This document shows, piece after piece, positions 48,974 to 58,795 of a stretch of 64,000 nt of DNA. The position numbers and the translations under genes are program-made. The stretch covers positions 620,001 to 684,000 of the forward strand of contig DKPQ01000005.1 in assembly GCA_002471275.1 (NCBI GenBank), in the 5' to 3' direction. Every line of letters begins with the position of its first letter. Position 1 is the stretch's first letter. Source of the stretch: Flammeovirgaceae bacterium UBA7330 (GTDB lineage Bacteria; Bacteroidota; Bacteroidia; Cytophagales; Cyclobacteriaceae). The notes below the pieces were generated by a model, which made no database searches, had not been told where the DNA came from, and saw nothing but the letters and a program-made list of their open reading frames with translations.

Positions 48974-51900
48974 TTAAGCACTTACTGCTTTGGCTTTGCT
49001 ATCTCTTTTTCGGTAAAAATCCAGTACAGTTGGAGTTGCAATGAATATTGATGAATAGGTACCTACTGTGATACCTACCAACAGGGCAAAAGAGAATCCC
49101 TTCAATACAGCACCCCCAAAGAGGAATAATATAATCACAACGATAAGCGTAGTCAATGATGTGATCATCGTTCTGCTAATGGTGCCATTCAATGATTCGT
49201 TAAACACTTTCACCATTTCGGATCCGGACTTGATGCCCAGGTTCTCCCTGATCCTGTCAAATACGACCACGGTATCGTTGATGGAGTATCCAATGATGGT
49301 AAGGATCGCAGCTACGAATACCTGATCTACCTCATAGACCACCCCAAACAGGCCAACGATAGCAAAGGCCGAAATAACGAACAGGGTGTCGTGGAATAAC
49401 GCCACGATCGCTCCCAGTCCAAACTGCCATTTCCTAAACCTGATTAAGATATACAGGAAGATACAGATAAGAGCAAAGATGGCCGACTCATAGGATGAGT
49501 TTTTGATGTCATCAGCGATTGTGGCTCCTACTTTTGATGAGGAGGAGATAATAAATTCACCAGCTCCCGGTTCTCCATCCGAACTGTTGTATGTAAGTTT
49601 GGCAGATTCGGTCAACCCTTTGATCAAAGCTTCTTTTACCTTGATATCTGCTTCATCAGATACATCGTCGATCATATAACTGGTAGTGACCTTTACGATA
49701 TTATCAGCCCCGAAAGTTTTTACTTCTGTACCCTGATTATCAAAGTATTCGGTTAATCCAATCTTGAGCTGAGTAGGAGGTATAGCTTCATTGAAGCTAA
49801 CAACATATGACCTACCACCTTTAAAATCAACACCCAGTGTTAGCCCTTTCGTAAATAGCGCTACCATTCCAACCAGAATGAAGGCAATACTAAAAGCATA
49901 GGCTTTTTTACGGTTAGCCAGGAAGTTGATATTCAGGTTGGACAACAAGTTGGATGAGAAAGGATTGGAGAAAGAAATATTGGTTTTATCTCCTTTTTTC
50001 CTGGACATCCACTCAACAATGACCCTGGTAATGAATACAGCACTAAAGAATGAACAGGCAATACCAATCATCAATGTGATGGCGAAACCTTTTACCGGTC
50101 CCTGACCCAGTGTATAGAGGATCAATCCAGTAATGAATGTGGTGACGTTGGCATCAATGATGGAGCTATAGGCTTTGCTATATCCACTGGATATGGCTTG
50201 CTTGATCCCGGCACCATTTCTGAGCTCTTCCTTGATTCTTTCAAAGATGAGTACGTTGGCATCGATAGACATACCGATGGTAAGTACAATACCCGCAATA
50301 CCCGGTAAGGTAAGTGATGCACTAAGCTGCGCCAGAATTCCCAGAATAAAGAATACGTTGAAGAACAGGGCCACGTTAGCTACCAGTCCACCTTTGGCAT
50401 AGTAGGCTACCATAAACAGGATAACGATGGCCAGACCAGCCACGATAGATGTCATCCCCTGATCTCTGGCTACTTTACCCAGTGTAGGTCCTATCACCAC
50501 ATCTTCTACTATGGTCGTTGGTGCTGGAAGTGCTCCTGCTTTCAAGATGTTAGCCAAATCTTTCGCTTCATCCAAAGAAAAGTTTCCGGTGATAGAAGAG
50601 TTACCGTTAGGTATTTCACCCTGTACATTTGGTGCAGAATACACGTAGTTGTCGAGGACGATGGCAATCCTTCGTCCTACATTGGCAGCCGTCAATTTCC
50701 TCCATTCTTTCGCTCCGGTGGCATTCATTTGCATGGAAATGGCTGGTCTGCTTCGCTCATCCAGATCTTGTCTGGCATCTGTGATGACTTCACCGGTCAA
50801 AGGTGCCTTGCCGTTTCTAGATGTCTTGATTGCATGAAGTTCGATGACTTCTTCATCATTGATTCCTTCAGTCTTGAGCGGTTTTACCTCCCACAGGAAT
50901 TTTACTGTGTTAGGAATAAGCTCCTGAACACCTTCCATTTTCAGGATCCTGTTGATCTGAGAAGTATCTTTTAGCTGGTAGTAAAGTCCACCATATTGCT
51001 GCTGCCACAAGGTAAGCAGCGCAGACTGCTGGTTATTGAACAATGAGTCAGCTGTCTGTGTAGCATCAAGACTGTCATTGGAAGCAACAGCTGTGCTATC
51101 ATCAGCACCTTCATCATCTACCAAAAGAGACGATAGATCTTCAAGTGGTGCACCTTGAGATTCCGAAGAGGTGCTTCCAGTGTTGTTCAATTTGTTTTGA
51201 TTGACTACGTACTGGTCGATGCTTTGAAGCACGCCACCTACCTCATTGAGTTCGTATACTTCCCAGAACTCCAGCTTGGCTACTCCTTGCAATAGATTTC
51301 TAACTCTTTCTGGGTTATCTACGCCAGGCAATTCTATCTGTATCCTTCCGGTTCCCTGCAGCCTTTGAATGTTTGGCTGTGAAGTACCAAATCGGTCGAT
51401 ACGGGTTCTTAAGATGTTGAAAGAACGATCAATTGCACTTTCTACTTCGAGACGAATGATTTCCAGGATCTCTTCATCAGTAGAGTTGAGGCTGATACGT
51501 CCCCGGTTAGATGCGTTAGAAAATATATATGCCAAAGACTTGGTTGGAGCTTTTTCCTTGAAGACCCTGTAGAACTCATCAACAAAATTGATTTGAGTTC
51601 CCTGGATGTTGGCTTTTGCTTCACGAAGTGCTGAATCAAAATCCTCATCAGTGTTGTTTCCACTTAATCCTTTAAGGATATCTACAGGAGATACTTCCAG
51701 TGTGATGTGCATACCGCCCTGCAGGTCGAGACCCAGGTTGAGTTCGGTTTCTTTTACATCCTGGTAAGTATAGGACAGTCCCAGTAGGTTGTAGACCGGC
51801 TCATTCCATACTGAGTCCAGATAACTTTGCTTTTTTGAGAAATCAACATTTCCCTGAGCATCTGTGGCAGCCTCAGTTGCATTCTTTTGGATGTTTTGGG

Positions 51901-51982
51901 CCACAAATGTGAATGATAGATAATATATACATAGCAGTGATATGACGACGGTCAACAGCACCACAAAACCTTTGTTCTTCAT
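48974..51982 (-). CDS. secDF: Fused protein-export subunit SecDF
   Basis: 1002 residues. The SecD half has a first helix, the D1 motif LNLGLDLQGGMHITLEV, a P1 domain with an acidic Ser/Asp-rich insertion of about 50 residues (around 270-330), and helices with IGMSIDANVLIFERIKEELR. The SecF half starts near residue 690 and includes LGVDFKGGRSYVV and the matching helix IGYSINDTVVVFDRIRENL. SecDF uses the proton gradient to pull exported proteins out of the SecYEG channel. SecD and SecF fused in one chain is common in Bacteroidota. It is a single-gene unit with a terminator just after it. Confidence 0.97.
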   Translation of the reverse strand: MKNKGFVVLLTVVISLLCIYYLSFTFVAQNIQKNATEAATDAQGNVDFSKKQSYLDSVWNEPVYNLLGLSYTYQDVKETELNLGLDLQGGMHITLEVSPVDILKGLSGNNTDEDFDSALREAKANIQGTQINFVDEFYRVFKEKAPTKSLAYIFSNASNRGRISLNSTDEEILEIIRLEVESAIDRSFNILRTRIDRFGTSQPNIQRLQGTGRIQIELPGVDNPERVRNLLQGVAKLEFWEVYELNEVGGVLQSIDQYVVNQNKLNNTGSTSSESQGAPLEDLSSLLVDDEGADDSTAVASNDSLDATQTADSLFNNQQSALLTLWQQQYGGLYYQLKDTSQINRILKMEGVQELIPNTVKFLWEVKPLKTEGINDEEVIELHAIKTSRNGKAPLTGEVITDARQDLDERSRPAISMQMNATGAKEWRKLTAANVGRRIAIVLDNYVYSAPNVQGEIPNGNSSITGNFSLDEAKDLANILKAGALPAPTTIVEDVVIGPTLGKVARDQGMTSIVAGLAIVILFMVAYYAKGGLVANVALFFNVFFILGILAQLSASLTLPGIAGIVLTIGMSIDANVLIFERIKEELRNGAGIKQAISSGYSKAYSSIIDANVTTFITGLILYTLGQGPVKGFAITLMIGIACSFFSAVFITRVIVEWMSRKKGDKTNISFSNPFSSNLLSNLNINFLANRKKAYAFSIAFILVGMVALFTKGLTLGVDFKGGRSYVVSFNEAIPPTQLKIGLTEYFDNQGTEVKTFGADNIVKVTTSYMIDDVSDEADIKVKEALIKGLTESAKLTYNSSDGEPGAGEFIISSSSKVGATIADDIKNSSYESAIFALICIFLYILIRFRKWQFGLGAIVALFHDTLFVISAFAIVGLFGVVYEVDQVFVAAILTIIGYSINDTVVVFDRIRENLGIKSGSEMVKVFNESLNGTISRTMITSLTTLIVVIILFLFGGAVLKGFSFALLVGITVGTYSSIFIATPTVLDFYRKRDSKAKAVSA

Positions 51983-52145
51983 GTGTTTATTATTTGTTTT
52001 GTAGGTTACATGGAATTTGTAAGATCATTAAATTCATCATCGAGTGGTAGTACTATTGAGTATAATGATCAAGCTCATTTCATGTATTTGGTTATTTAAG
52101 ATGTCTTAATCGAAGCGGAGAATAGGGCAAGCCCACAGCCAGTTA

Positions 52146-52496
52146 CTAGGGCGCATTGGGTGATATTATCCGCCTGAAAAGAACCTTTAATACTTTTTGT
52201 TGTGAGGTCAGGAGGTCAGAAAACAAGGTATTAGACGTATCCTTAGTCTCATTTTCCGGGATAATATTCAGCAAAAAAAGTTCTGGATCTATCTGGAATT
52301 CCAGGGAAAGTGGAAGGGCTATGACTGACTGAGCTGCTACGCTAGTTTCATCTTTATCCTTTTGATCATCGGATTGAGAAGAGGCAGCTTCATCAGACAA
52401 CTCAAAATCATTGACCGGGACCGTCTCCATCGCTATGACGGAAATGACCAATCCAATAATGATTAGCAGTACAGATGCCTTGTTAAACTTTTTCAC
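52146..52496 (-). CDS. Small single-pass membrane protein, unknown
   Basis: About 116 residues if it starts at the GTG at 52496 (MKKFNKASVLLIIIGLVISVIAM); no ATG occurs before the membrane helix, so GTG or the TTG three codons upstream must be used. After the helix comes an acidic Ser/Asp-rich segment and a hydrophobic C-terminal half (LPLSLEFQIDPELFLLNII). No family recognised. It follows the udk gene after 45 nt on the same strand. Confidence 0.6.
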   Translation of the reverse strand: MKKFNKASVLLIIIGLVISVIAMETVPVNDFELSDEAASSQSDDQKDKDETSVAAQSVIALPLSLEFQIDPELFLLNIIPENETKDTSNTLFSDLLTSQQKVLKVLFRRIISPNAP

Positions 52497-52541
52497 GGGC
52501 CACAAAAGTACTGAATAAGCTGTAAAATAAAATTTGATTGC

Positions 52542-53165
52542 TTATTTTTCGCTCAAGTGGTATTTGATGTATTTGTTAATCACATCAAGGGCCGAGCTGT
52601 ATTCTGTATGGTTGGGTATGATCAGATCCGATTTTGATTTCAATGGCCCGATGTATTGATTGTATGCAGGCACCACGTGGTTTTGGAATCTGTACATCAC
52701 GTCTTCTATGTCATAACCGCGTTCTTTACCGTCTCTGATGATTCTTCGGGACAACATCAGGTAATCGGGTGCTTCGATGAATATTCTCAGGTTCAACAGG
52801 TTGTTGATTTCCTCAAAGTAGAAAGTAAAGATCCCTTCGACTACCAGAATGTTAGCCGGGCTTAGGTTTAATACCTCAGGGGTAGCCTCCTGGTTGTTGA
52901 AAGTGTAGGTGTGTATACTAATGGGTTGGCCATTTTTCAGGTTGACCAGGTCGTTGTAAAACCGCTTTTGATCCAGGGACTCAGGCAGATCAAAATTTTC
53001 AATACCATTTTCATCCAGAGGTTGCTCATGGATGGGTCTGTAATAATTGTCAAAAGACAGGACGGTCACTTCTCCCTGATGAAATGAACCTTTAAGTTCA
53101 TTGATAAATCTGGTCTTTCCGGAACCACTTCCCCCAGCAATACCTATGATCAATGGATCAGCCAT
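52542..53165 (-). CDS. udk: Uridine kinase
   Basis: 207 residues. The P-loop GIAGGSGSGKT (about 8-18), the substrate segment LSFDNYYRP, FDLPESLD and IFIEAPDYLMLSRRIIRD are characteristic of uridine/cytidine kinase. It phosphorylates uridine and cytidine with ATP or GTP for pyrimidine salvage. The start overlaps the rdgB stop by 8 nt, so the pair is translationally coupled. Confidence 0.93.
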   Translation of the reverse strand: MADPLIIGIAGGSGSGKTRFINELKGSFHQGEVTVLSFDNYYRPIHEQPLDENGIENFDLPESLDQKRFYNDLVNLKNGQPISIHTYTFNNQEATPEVLNLSPANILVVEGIFTFYFEEINNLLNLRIFIEAPDYLMLSRRIIRDGKERGYDIEDVMYRFQNHVVPAYNQYIGPLKSKSDLIIPNHTEYSSALDVINKYIKYHLSEK

Positions 53166-53754
53166 CCACTGAATTTAAGAAAGAAAAAAACTTATTGAAG
53201 GATTTTGATCGATGGGATATTCGGTTTTTTTCTTCCATGGTCATTTCAGCAAAGGTTTTTTTATAACCCACTGGCTTGAAGATAGGATCATAGCCAAATC
53301 CTTTGGTTCCTTTGGGGGCTTCAAGGATATGTCCCTGTACGATACCTTCAAAGGAATGGTGTTTACCCTGCTTGTCTATGTAGGTGATGACTGTCTTGAA
53401 TCTGGCTTTTCGGTTTTCCTTACCCTCCATTTTTTTGAGTACCAGTTCCATGTTTTTTACCGAATTGTTTCCGGATCCTGCATAGCGAGCCGAATACACA
53501 CCGGGCTCTCCGTTTAGTGCGTCTATCTCAAGACCTGTATCGTCAGCAAAACAGGCTATTTTGTATCGCTGAAAAACAAACTGCGCTTTGAGTGCAGAGT
53601 TTTCTTCTATCGTGCTCCCTGTTTCCGGAATCTCTTCATTCAACCCAAGCTCGTCCAGCCCAAAGAAGTCAAACCCCTCTGGAGCCAGTTGCCTGATTTC
53701 AACAAGTTTATTTTTGTTGTGTGAGACGAAACAGATGCCTGGTTTATTTGGCAT
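53158..53754 (-). CDS. rdgB: RdgB/HAM1 non-canonical purine NTP pyrophosphatase
   Basis: 198 residues. The family motifs SHNKNKLVEI, FADDTGLEIDALNGEPGVYSARYAG (catalytic Asp), TKGFGYDPIF and ISHRSKSF are complete. It hydrolyses dITP, XTP and ITP to monophosphates and keeps them out of DNA and RNA. It overlaps the FKBP gene upstream by 11 nt and udk downstream by 8 nt, a chain of three overlapping genes. Confidence 0.96.
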   Translation of the reverse strand: MPNKPGICFVSHNKNKLVEIRQLAPEGFDFFGLDELGLNEEIPETGSTIEENSALKAQFVFQRYKIACFADDTGLEIDALNGEPGVYSARYAGSGNNSVKNMELVLKKMEGKENRKARFKTVITYIDKQGKHHSFEGIVQGHILEAPKGTKGFGYDPIFKPVGYKKTFAEMTMEEKNRISHRSKSFNKFFSFLNSVDG

Positions 53755-54346
53755 TTATCACAAAGACTTCATAGACAACTACTGAGTAATCCGGAATACC
53801 AAAGGGATTAAAGCTTTGGTATGCATAGTTTGAGGGTGAAACGATAAGTGCACGGCCCCCAACATTCATTTTTTTCAAAGCTGCCGTCAGCCCGATTTTC
53901 CAGCCCGATTCGTAGGAGGAGCTGGAGGTGCCGGTAGGTTGCCCTAAAATAGGTGTAACGCCCCAGCCCGTCTGCGTATGCGTGAAAATTGCCGGTCGAT
54001 ATGAGAAGTCCTCATCGTAGATATCGTTGGCGATCGCTACCGTATCCATTGAGGTGTGAAAAAGCTCACCGGTGGTTAGTTTCAGGTTATAATTACAGAA
54101 AACTATATCTTCATAGTTGATGGCTTTTCCGTCCCCTTCATCAAGAATTAGATACTGTACAGGATAAGTCAGGGTGTCTTCTACAAAAGTGAGGCCCTCC
54201 GACTGACGGTATTCCTCAATGATTTCAAGATCTTCCACCAGCTGTTCATCTGCTGTCTGAGGATCAATGATGTTGATTTCACCACACCCTGTCATTATCG
54301 ATAATCCTAAAAGGAGATTAACAACCCAAAAACCAATGCTTCTCAT
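53744..54346 (-). CDS. FKBP-type peptidyl-prolyl isomerase lipoprotein
   Basis: 200 residues with a lipoprotein signal (LLLGLSIMTGCGE, lipid-modified C21). The C-terminal half has FKBP features (GWKIGLTAALKKMNVGGRALIVSP, YSVVVYEVFVINAK), with a longer than usual loop before it. It is likely an envelope folding factor. Lipoprotein FKBPs of this kind include the gliding-associated GldI, but sequence alone does not show it is GldI. First gene of the overlapping series FKBP-rdgB-udk. Confidence 0.85.
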   Translation of the reverse strand: MRSIGFWVVNLLLGLSIMTGCGEINIIDPQTADEQLVEDLEIIEEYRQSEGLTFVEDTLTYPVQYLILDEGDGKAINYEDIVFCNYNLKLTTGELFHTSMDTVAIANDIYDEDFSYRPAIFTHTQTGWGVTPILGQPTGTSSSSYESGWKIGLTAALKKMNVGGRALIVSPSNYAYQSFNPFGIPDYSVVVYEVFVINAK

Positions 54347-54402
54347 AATCTGTCTAAAATTCTTATCAAAATTAGCATTAAAATAAATGACTTCTAAAAA
54401 TG

Positions 54403-55395
54403 CTATTGACTTTCAATCAGTCTTCTGAATTTGGCTACGGTATTTTCCAGCGTATCCTGGGAGTGTCCACCGGCTGCATTTTTATGACCACCTCCATCAA
54501 AATGTTCCGAGGCAAAGGTATTGACCGCCCGATCCCCTACCGATCTGAATGAAAGCTTGATTTCATCTTCACGCTCCATAATGATAGCCGACATTTCTAT
54601 GTCTTTAATTGACAATGCATAATTTACCAATCCCTCGGTGTCACCTGACTTCAGGTGGAATCTTTCATGTTCTTCTGCTGTAATAACGAAATATGCTGCC
54701 TTTACTTTTTCCAATACCACTAATTTTTCCATCAGGGCGTAACCAATGAATCTTAATCGGTTGAGTGAGTTGGTATCATATATGGCGCGATTTACCTTGT
54801 TGATATTAGCACCTGCTTCCATCAGAGAAGCAACCACTCGATGTGTTTTGGCACTGGTGGAGGGATGTTTGAAGGAGCCCGTATCAGTCATGATGCCTGC
54901 ATAGAGACACTCGGCAATGTCTGCGTCAATGTCTTTTTGGCCTCCCAAACCTTCAATTAAATCGAAGACCAGCTCTGCCGTGGCTGAGCTTTTGGTGTCC
55001 CAAAGCGAATAGTCCGCGAAATCTTCAGGATCGAGGTGATGATCTATCAGGATCTTTTTTCCTGCAGAAGCTCCGACAAGTGGACCCAGGTTTTTGATCC
55101 TTTTTAATCCCGAAAAATCCAGGCAAAAGATCAGATCCGCATTGGCAATCTTTTTTGTGATACCAGGCAAAGTGGATTCCTTATTCACGATGACTTCTTC
55201 ATTTCCCTGCATCCAGTTGAGGAAATCAGGGTAGCTCGTAGGTGTGATCACATCGATTTGATGACCCTGCTTTTTAAGATAAAGATATAAACCCAACGAA
55301 GAGCCAAGGGCATCACCATCAGGATTAGCATGTGTGGTAATCACAATATTTTTTGGAGAAGACAGGAGTGTCTTAATTGCCTGAACGTCCTTCAT
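54403..55395 (-). CDS. DHH/DHHA1 phosphoesterase (NrnA-like)
   Basis: 330 residues from the ATG at 55395; a longer TTG-initiated frame exists but is not needed. The DHH domain shows THANPDGDALGSSLGL, CLDFSG, and the DHH motif ILIDHHLDP, followed by MTDTGSFKHPSTS. The DHHA1 domain ends GGGHKNAAGGHS. This is the NrnA family: nanoRNase and 3'-phosphoadenosine-5'-phosphate phosphatase, possibly acting on cyclic dinucleotides. It is divergent from ndk. Confidence 0.93.
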   Translation of the reverse strand: MKDVQAIKTLLSSPKNIVITTHANPDGDALGSSLGLYLYLKKQGHQIDVITPTSYPDFLNWMQGNEEVIVNKESTLPGITKKIANADLIFCLDFSGLKRIKNLGPLVGASAGKKILIDHHLDPEDFADYSLWDTKSSATAELVFDLIEGLGGQKDIDADIAECLYAGIMTDTGSFKHPSTSAKTHRVVASLMEAGANINKVNRAIYDTNSLNRLRFIGYALMEKLVVLEKVKAAYFVITAEEHERFHLKSGDTEGLVNYALSIKDIEMSAIIMEREDEIKLSFRSVGDRAVNTFASEHFDGGGHKNAAGGHSQDTLENTVAKFRRLIESQ

Positions 55396-55473
55396 TGTTG
55401 GTTTTTCTGCCTTTCTATTAAATAGGCGCGCAAATGAAGGGCAAAGCTGGGGATAAAACAAATAAATACAAAA

Positions 55474-55505
55474 TTGAGTATCTCCGGCTTGTTATGTTAT
55501 TTTTG
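55474..55505 (+). promoter_or_regulatory. Bacteroidota-type promoter of ndk
   Basis: TTG at 55474-55476 and TATTTTTG at 55498-55505 are 21 nt apart and match the Bacteroidota -33 and -7 elements (TTG, TAnnTTTG) exactly. The start codon of ndk is 30 nt downstream. Confidence 0.65.
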
Positions 55506-55535
55506 CAGCCGTTTTGAACAGATAACTAAGAAAAA

Positions 55536-55964
55536 ATGGCAGGAACTATCACTTTTACAATGATCAAGCCGGATGCATTTTCGGATGGAAACAGTGGATC
55601 TATTATTAAAATGATCGAAGCAGCAGGCTTTCAATTAAAAGCGATGAAACTCACCAGGCTATCTGAGAGAAAGGCTTCACAATTTTATGCGGTCCATAAA
55701 GAACGTCCATTTTTCAAAGACCTCATCAAATACATGTCCTCCGGGCCGATTGTAGCAATAGTGCTCGAAAAAGCCAATGCAGTAGAAGATTTCAGAAAGC
55801 TAATTGGGGCTACTAACCCGGCAGAAGCTGCTGAAGGAACGATCAGAAAATTATTTGCCAAGTCAATCGAAGCAAATGCTATCCATGGCTCTGATTCAGA
55901 TGAGAATGCCCAAATTGAGTCATCATTCTTTTTCTCCAACCTGGAGATCTTTCACAAAGATTAA
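55536..55964 (+). CDS. ndk: Nucleoside diphosphate kinase
   Basis: 142 residues, normal length. The N-terminal strand FTMIKPDAF, the FYAVHKERPFFKDLIKYMSSGP helix, GATNPAEA and the active-site NAIHGSDS with phospho-acceptor H117 are intact. It transfers gamma-phosphates among nucleoside triphosphates. A clear Bacteroidota promoter precedes it. The end overlaps the convergent scpA gene by 4 nt. Confidence 0.97.
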   Translation: MAGTITFTMIKPDAFSDGNSGSIIKMIEAAGFQLKAMKLTRLSERKASQFYAVHKERPFFKDLIKYMSSGPIVAIVLEKANAVEDFRKLIGATNPAEAAEGTIRKLFAKSIEANAIHGSDSDENAQIESSFFFSNLEIFHKD

Positions 55965-56740
55965 TTATTAATAGGAGCTTCCTCAAGGGCTTCTATCCAG
56001 AAGTTGTTAAACCCTTCACCCAGGTGAAGGGTGATTTTATTGAGCTGCAACAATTCAAGAATTGCCAGAAAGTTGAAGATTACGAGGATCTTTTCAGGCT
56101 TTTCTTCGATCAGTTCAGTGAAGGATAATCTTCCCGCCGTGTGATTTCTTACACGGTTTAATACGTAGGATTTCTGGTTGCTAATGGTATAGGGAAACTG
56201 AACAACCTGATGAATGGGCTTGTTTTGTTCATCTTCAAAACGCTGGACCACCTTTTGGTATACCTTCATCATCTTGTAGAGGTCAAGGTCCTGCAACTCA
56301 GCCTCTACATCGATGGTAGAAGATAGTTTTTTGATCTCACGGAAAAGATTGCCCCGTTTTTCCATGTTCAGCCGGTTGAGCTCCATGTCACCCAGCTCTG
56401 CGATCACAGATTTATACTTTTTGTATTCCAACAGGTGCTTTACCAATTCTTCCCGTGGATCAAGCTCGTTTCCGTCTTCATCAATTACAGGCCTCGGAAG
56501 CAGCATTTTTGCTTTGATTCGCATCAAAGTAGCAGCCACCAGGATAAACTCACTGGCCACTTCCACATTCATTACTTCCAAATGATGAAGATAATAAAGG
56601 AAATCATCCGTTATCTTGGAGATAGGAATGTCATAGATATCCAACTCATCACGCTCAATGAAAAAGAGCAAAAGGTCAAATGGCCCTTCGAAGAGGGGTA
56701 ATTTGATCTCAAACTTATCTGATGTGGTAGCTTCTGACAC
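55961..56740 (-). CDS. scpA: Segregation and condensation protein A
   Basis: About 259 residues if it starts at the GTG at 56740 (a TTG at 56749 is the alternative; no ATG precedes the conserved N-terminus). The first domain reads IKLPLFEGPFDLLLFFIERDELDIYDIPIS, the ScpA signature that binds SMC, and the C-terminal winged helix (PEKILVIFNFLAILELLQLNKITL) is complete. It is the kleisin of the SMC-ScpAB condensin. scpB is not adjacent. Confidence 0.95.
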   Translation of the reverse strand: MSEATTSDKFEIKLPLFEGPFDLLLFFIERDELDIYDIPISKITDDFLYYLHHLEVMNVEVASEFILVAATLMRIKAKMLLPRPVIDEDGNELDPREELVKHLLEYKKYKSVIAELGDMELNRLNMEKRGNLFREIKKLSSTIDVEAELQDLDLYKMMKVYQKVVQRFEDEQNKPIHQVVQFPYTISNQKSYVLNRVRNHTAGRLSFTELIEEKPEKILVIFNFLAILELLQLNKITLHLGEGFNNFWIEALEEAPINN

Positions 56741-56878
56741 GGAGATCAAAGCTAGGAAAAAACATCCGGGAATTTTAAAATGATTTACATTTACATTTTA
56801 TTTTGTAAAAAATATTTGATTCAAAATTGAAACCTTTGGTCTTTCTACAAGTTGTTAGAGCATCCAAAGTTGAATGAT

Positions 56879-58795
56879 ATGGATATCGAACCAGGCAAAC
56901 TGCTCTCTCAAATTGACTCCCCTGACGATCTCAAAAAAATTGATCAAAGCGATCTTGTCCAGGTCTGCGAAGACCTGAGGGAATATATCATTGATCACGT
57001 TTCGGTTTTCGGCGGACACTTCGGGGCTAGCCTCGGAGTGGTAGAGCTTACAGTAGCTCTTCACTATGTATTCAATACGCCTCATGACCAGATCGTGTGG
57101 GATGTTGGGCACCAGGCGTATGGGCATAAAATATTAACAGGTAGGAAGAAAGACTTTAAAACCAACCGTTTATACAAAGGTCTGTCAGGTTTCCCAAAAA
57201 GGTCAGAGAGTGAGTACGATGCTTTTGGTGTGGGACACTCTTCCACTTCAATATCGGCGGCACTGGGAATGGCCTTTGCTTCCGAGCACCTCAAGAGTGA
57301 CAAGCAGCACATTGCCGTGATAGGGGATGGTGCAATGACAGGCGGTATGGCGTTCGAAGCCATGAACCATGCCGGTGATTCAAACAAGGACATGATAATC
57401 ATACTGAATGATAACTGCATGTCTATAGACCCCAATGTAGGTGCACTCAAAGATTATCTCACAGACATCACCACCTCTCACACCTATAATAGGTTTAGGG
57501 ATGATGTGTGGAAGATCCTGGGTAAAGTGAGCAAGTTTGGTCCCAATGCACAGGAAATCGTAGGAAATATTGAGACAAGTCTGAAATCATTTCTACTCAA
57601 ACAAAGCAATCTTTTTGAGTCACTGAAACTAAGATATTTTGGTCCCGTAGATGGCCATGACGTGAACCATCTGGTGCATGTCCTCAATGACCTCAAAGGC
57701 ATAAAAGGGCCTAAGATTTTACATTGTGTAACTGTTAAGGGCAAGGGTTATCATCAGGCAGAACAGAATCAAACCAAGTGGCACGCACCTGGTAAGTTTG
57801 ATAAGATTACCGGAGAGATCCACAAAAAGATTGACGAAGACCCCAAACCGCCCAAATATCAGGATGTGTTTGGTCTGACCATCGTGGAATTAGCCAAAGC
57901 GGATGACAAGATCATGGGGGTTACTCCCGCCATGCCTTCCGGGTCTTCACTCAACCTGATGATGGCTGAGATGCCGGACAGAGCCTTCGACGTGGGGATA
58001 GCAGAGCAGCATGCTGTCACTTTTTCGGCAGGTATGGCCACACAGGGATTAACTCCTTTCTGTAATATTTATAGCACCTTCATGCAACGCGCCTATGATC
58101 AGGTAGTGCATGATGTGTGTATTCAAAAGCTACCGGTAGTTTTTTGCCTGGATCGTGCAGGATTGGTAGGTGCTGACGGCCCGACTCACCACGGGGCCTA
58201 CGATATTGCTTACATGAGATGCCTGCCACATATGGTGGTGTCTGCTCCTATGGATGAGATTGAACTAAGAAATCTCATGTATACAGCTTCCAGGTATAAA
58301 GAAGGTCCTTTTACCATCAGATATCCCCGGGGCAATGGCGTTATTGTAGACTGGAAAGTACCCATGGAGCTGCTGGAAGTGGGCAAAGGCAGGGTGATCA
58401 AAGAAGGAAACGATTTGGCAATACTTACCATTGGTCATATAGGGAACTACGGCATTGAAGCCACCCAACGACTTGAAAAAGAAGGAGCCAGTATTGCACA
58501 TTATGACATGCGGTTTGTAAAACCACTTGATGAAGCAATGCTGCACGAGGTCTTTACCAGATTCAACAAAGTGATCACCGTGGAAGATGGTTGCCTAAGT
58601 GGAGGTTTTGGTTCAGCCATATTAGAGTTTATGATCGATCACCAGTATACCTCTCAGGTAACACGGCTGGGTATTCCCGATCGGGTCGTAGAACATGGCT
58701 CACAGGAAGAACTTCACAAAGAGTGTCAATACGATGCTGATGCCATTTATCAGACTGCCATCCGAATGATGGAACTGAACAATGTTGCCATTTAG
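56879..58795 (+). CDS. dxs: 1-deoxy-D-xylulose-5-phosphate synthase
   Basis: 638 residues from the ATG at 56879; the longer frame begins at a TTG nine codons upstream. The thiamine-diphosphate motif GDGAMTGGMAFEAMNHAG ... NDNCMSI, the N-terminal GGHFGASLGVVELTVALHYV, GIAEQHAVTFSAGMA with the catalytic Glu and the C-terminal transketolase domain are complete. It makes DXP from pyruvate and glyceraldehyde 3-phosphate, the first step of the MEP isoprenoid pathway and a source for thiamine and pyridoxal. Confidence 0.97.
   Translation: MDIEPGKLLSQIDSPDDLKKIDQSDLVQVCEDLREYIIDHVSVFGGHFGASLGVVELTVALHYVFNTPHDQIVWDVGHQAYGHKILTGRKKDFKTNRLYKGLSGFPKRSESEYDAFGVGHSSTSISAALGMAFASEHLKSDKQHIAVIGDGAMTGGMAFEAMNHAGDSNKDMIIILNDNCMSIDPNVGALKDYLTDITTSHTYNRFRDDVWKILGKVSKFGPNAQEIVGNIETSLKSFLLKQSNLFESLKLRYFGPVDGHDVNHLVHVLNDLKGIKGPKILHCVTVKGKGYHQAEQNQTKWHAPGKFDKITGEIHKKIDEDPKPPKYQDVFGLTIVELAKADDKIMGVTPAMPSGSSLNLMMAEMPDRAFDVGIAEQHAVTFSAGMATQGLTPFCNIYSTFMQRAYDQVVHDVCIQKLPVVFCLDRAGLVGADGPTHHGAYDIAYMRCLPHMVVSAPMDEIELRNLMYTASRYKEGPFTIRYPRGNGVIVDWKVPMELLEVGKGRVIKEGNDLAILTIGHIGNYGIEATQRLEKEGASIAHYDMRFVKPLDEAMLHEVFTRFNKVITVEDGCLSGGFGSAILEFMIDHQYTSQVTRLGIPDRVVEHGSQEELHKECQYDADAIYQTAIRMMELNNVAI

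Noticed and set aside
52023..52070. GATCATTA/TAATGATC inverted repeat upstream of secDF
   Set aside because: Eight-base arms with a 32-nt loop and no link to a promoter element; too weak.
54403..55461. TTG start for the DHH phosphoesterase at 55461
   Set aside because: The ATG at 55395 matches the usual N-terminus of the family, and the extension lies in the probable divergent promoter region.
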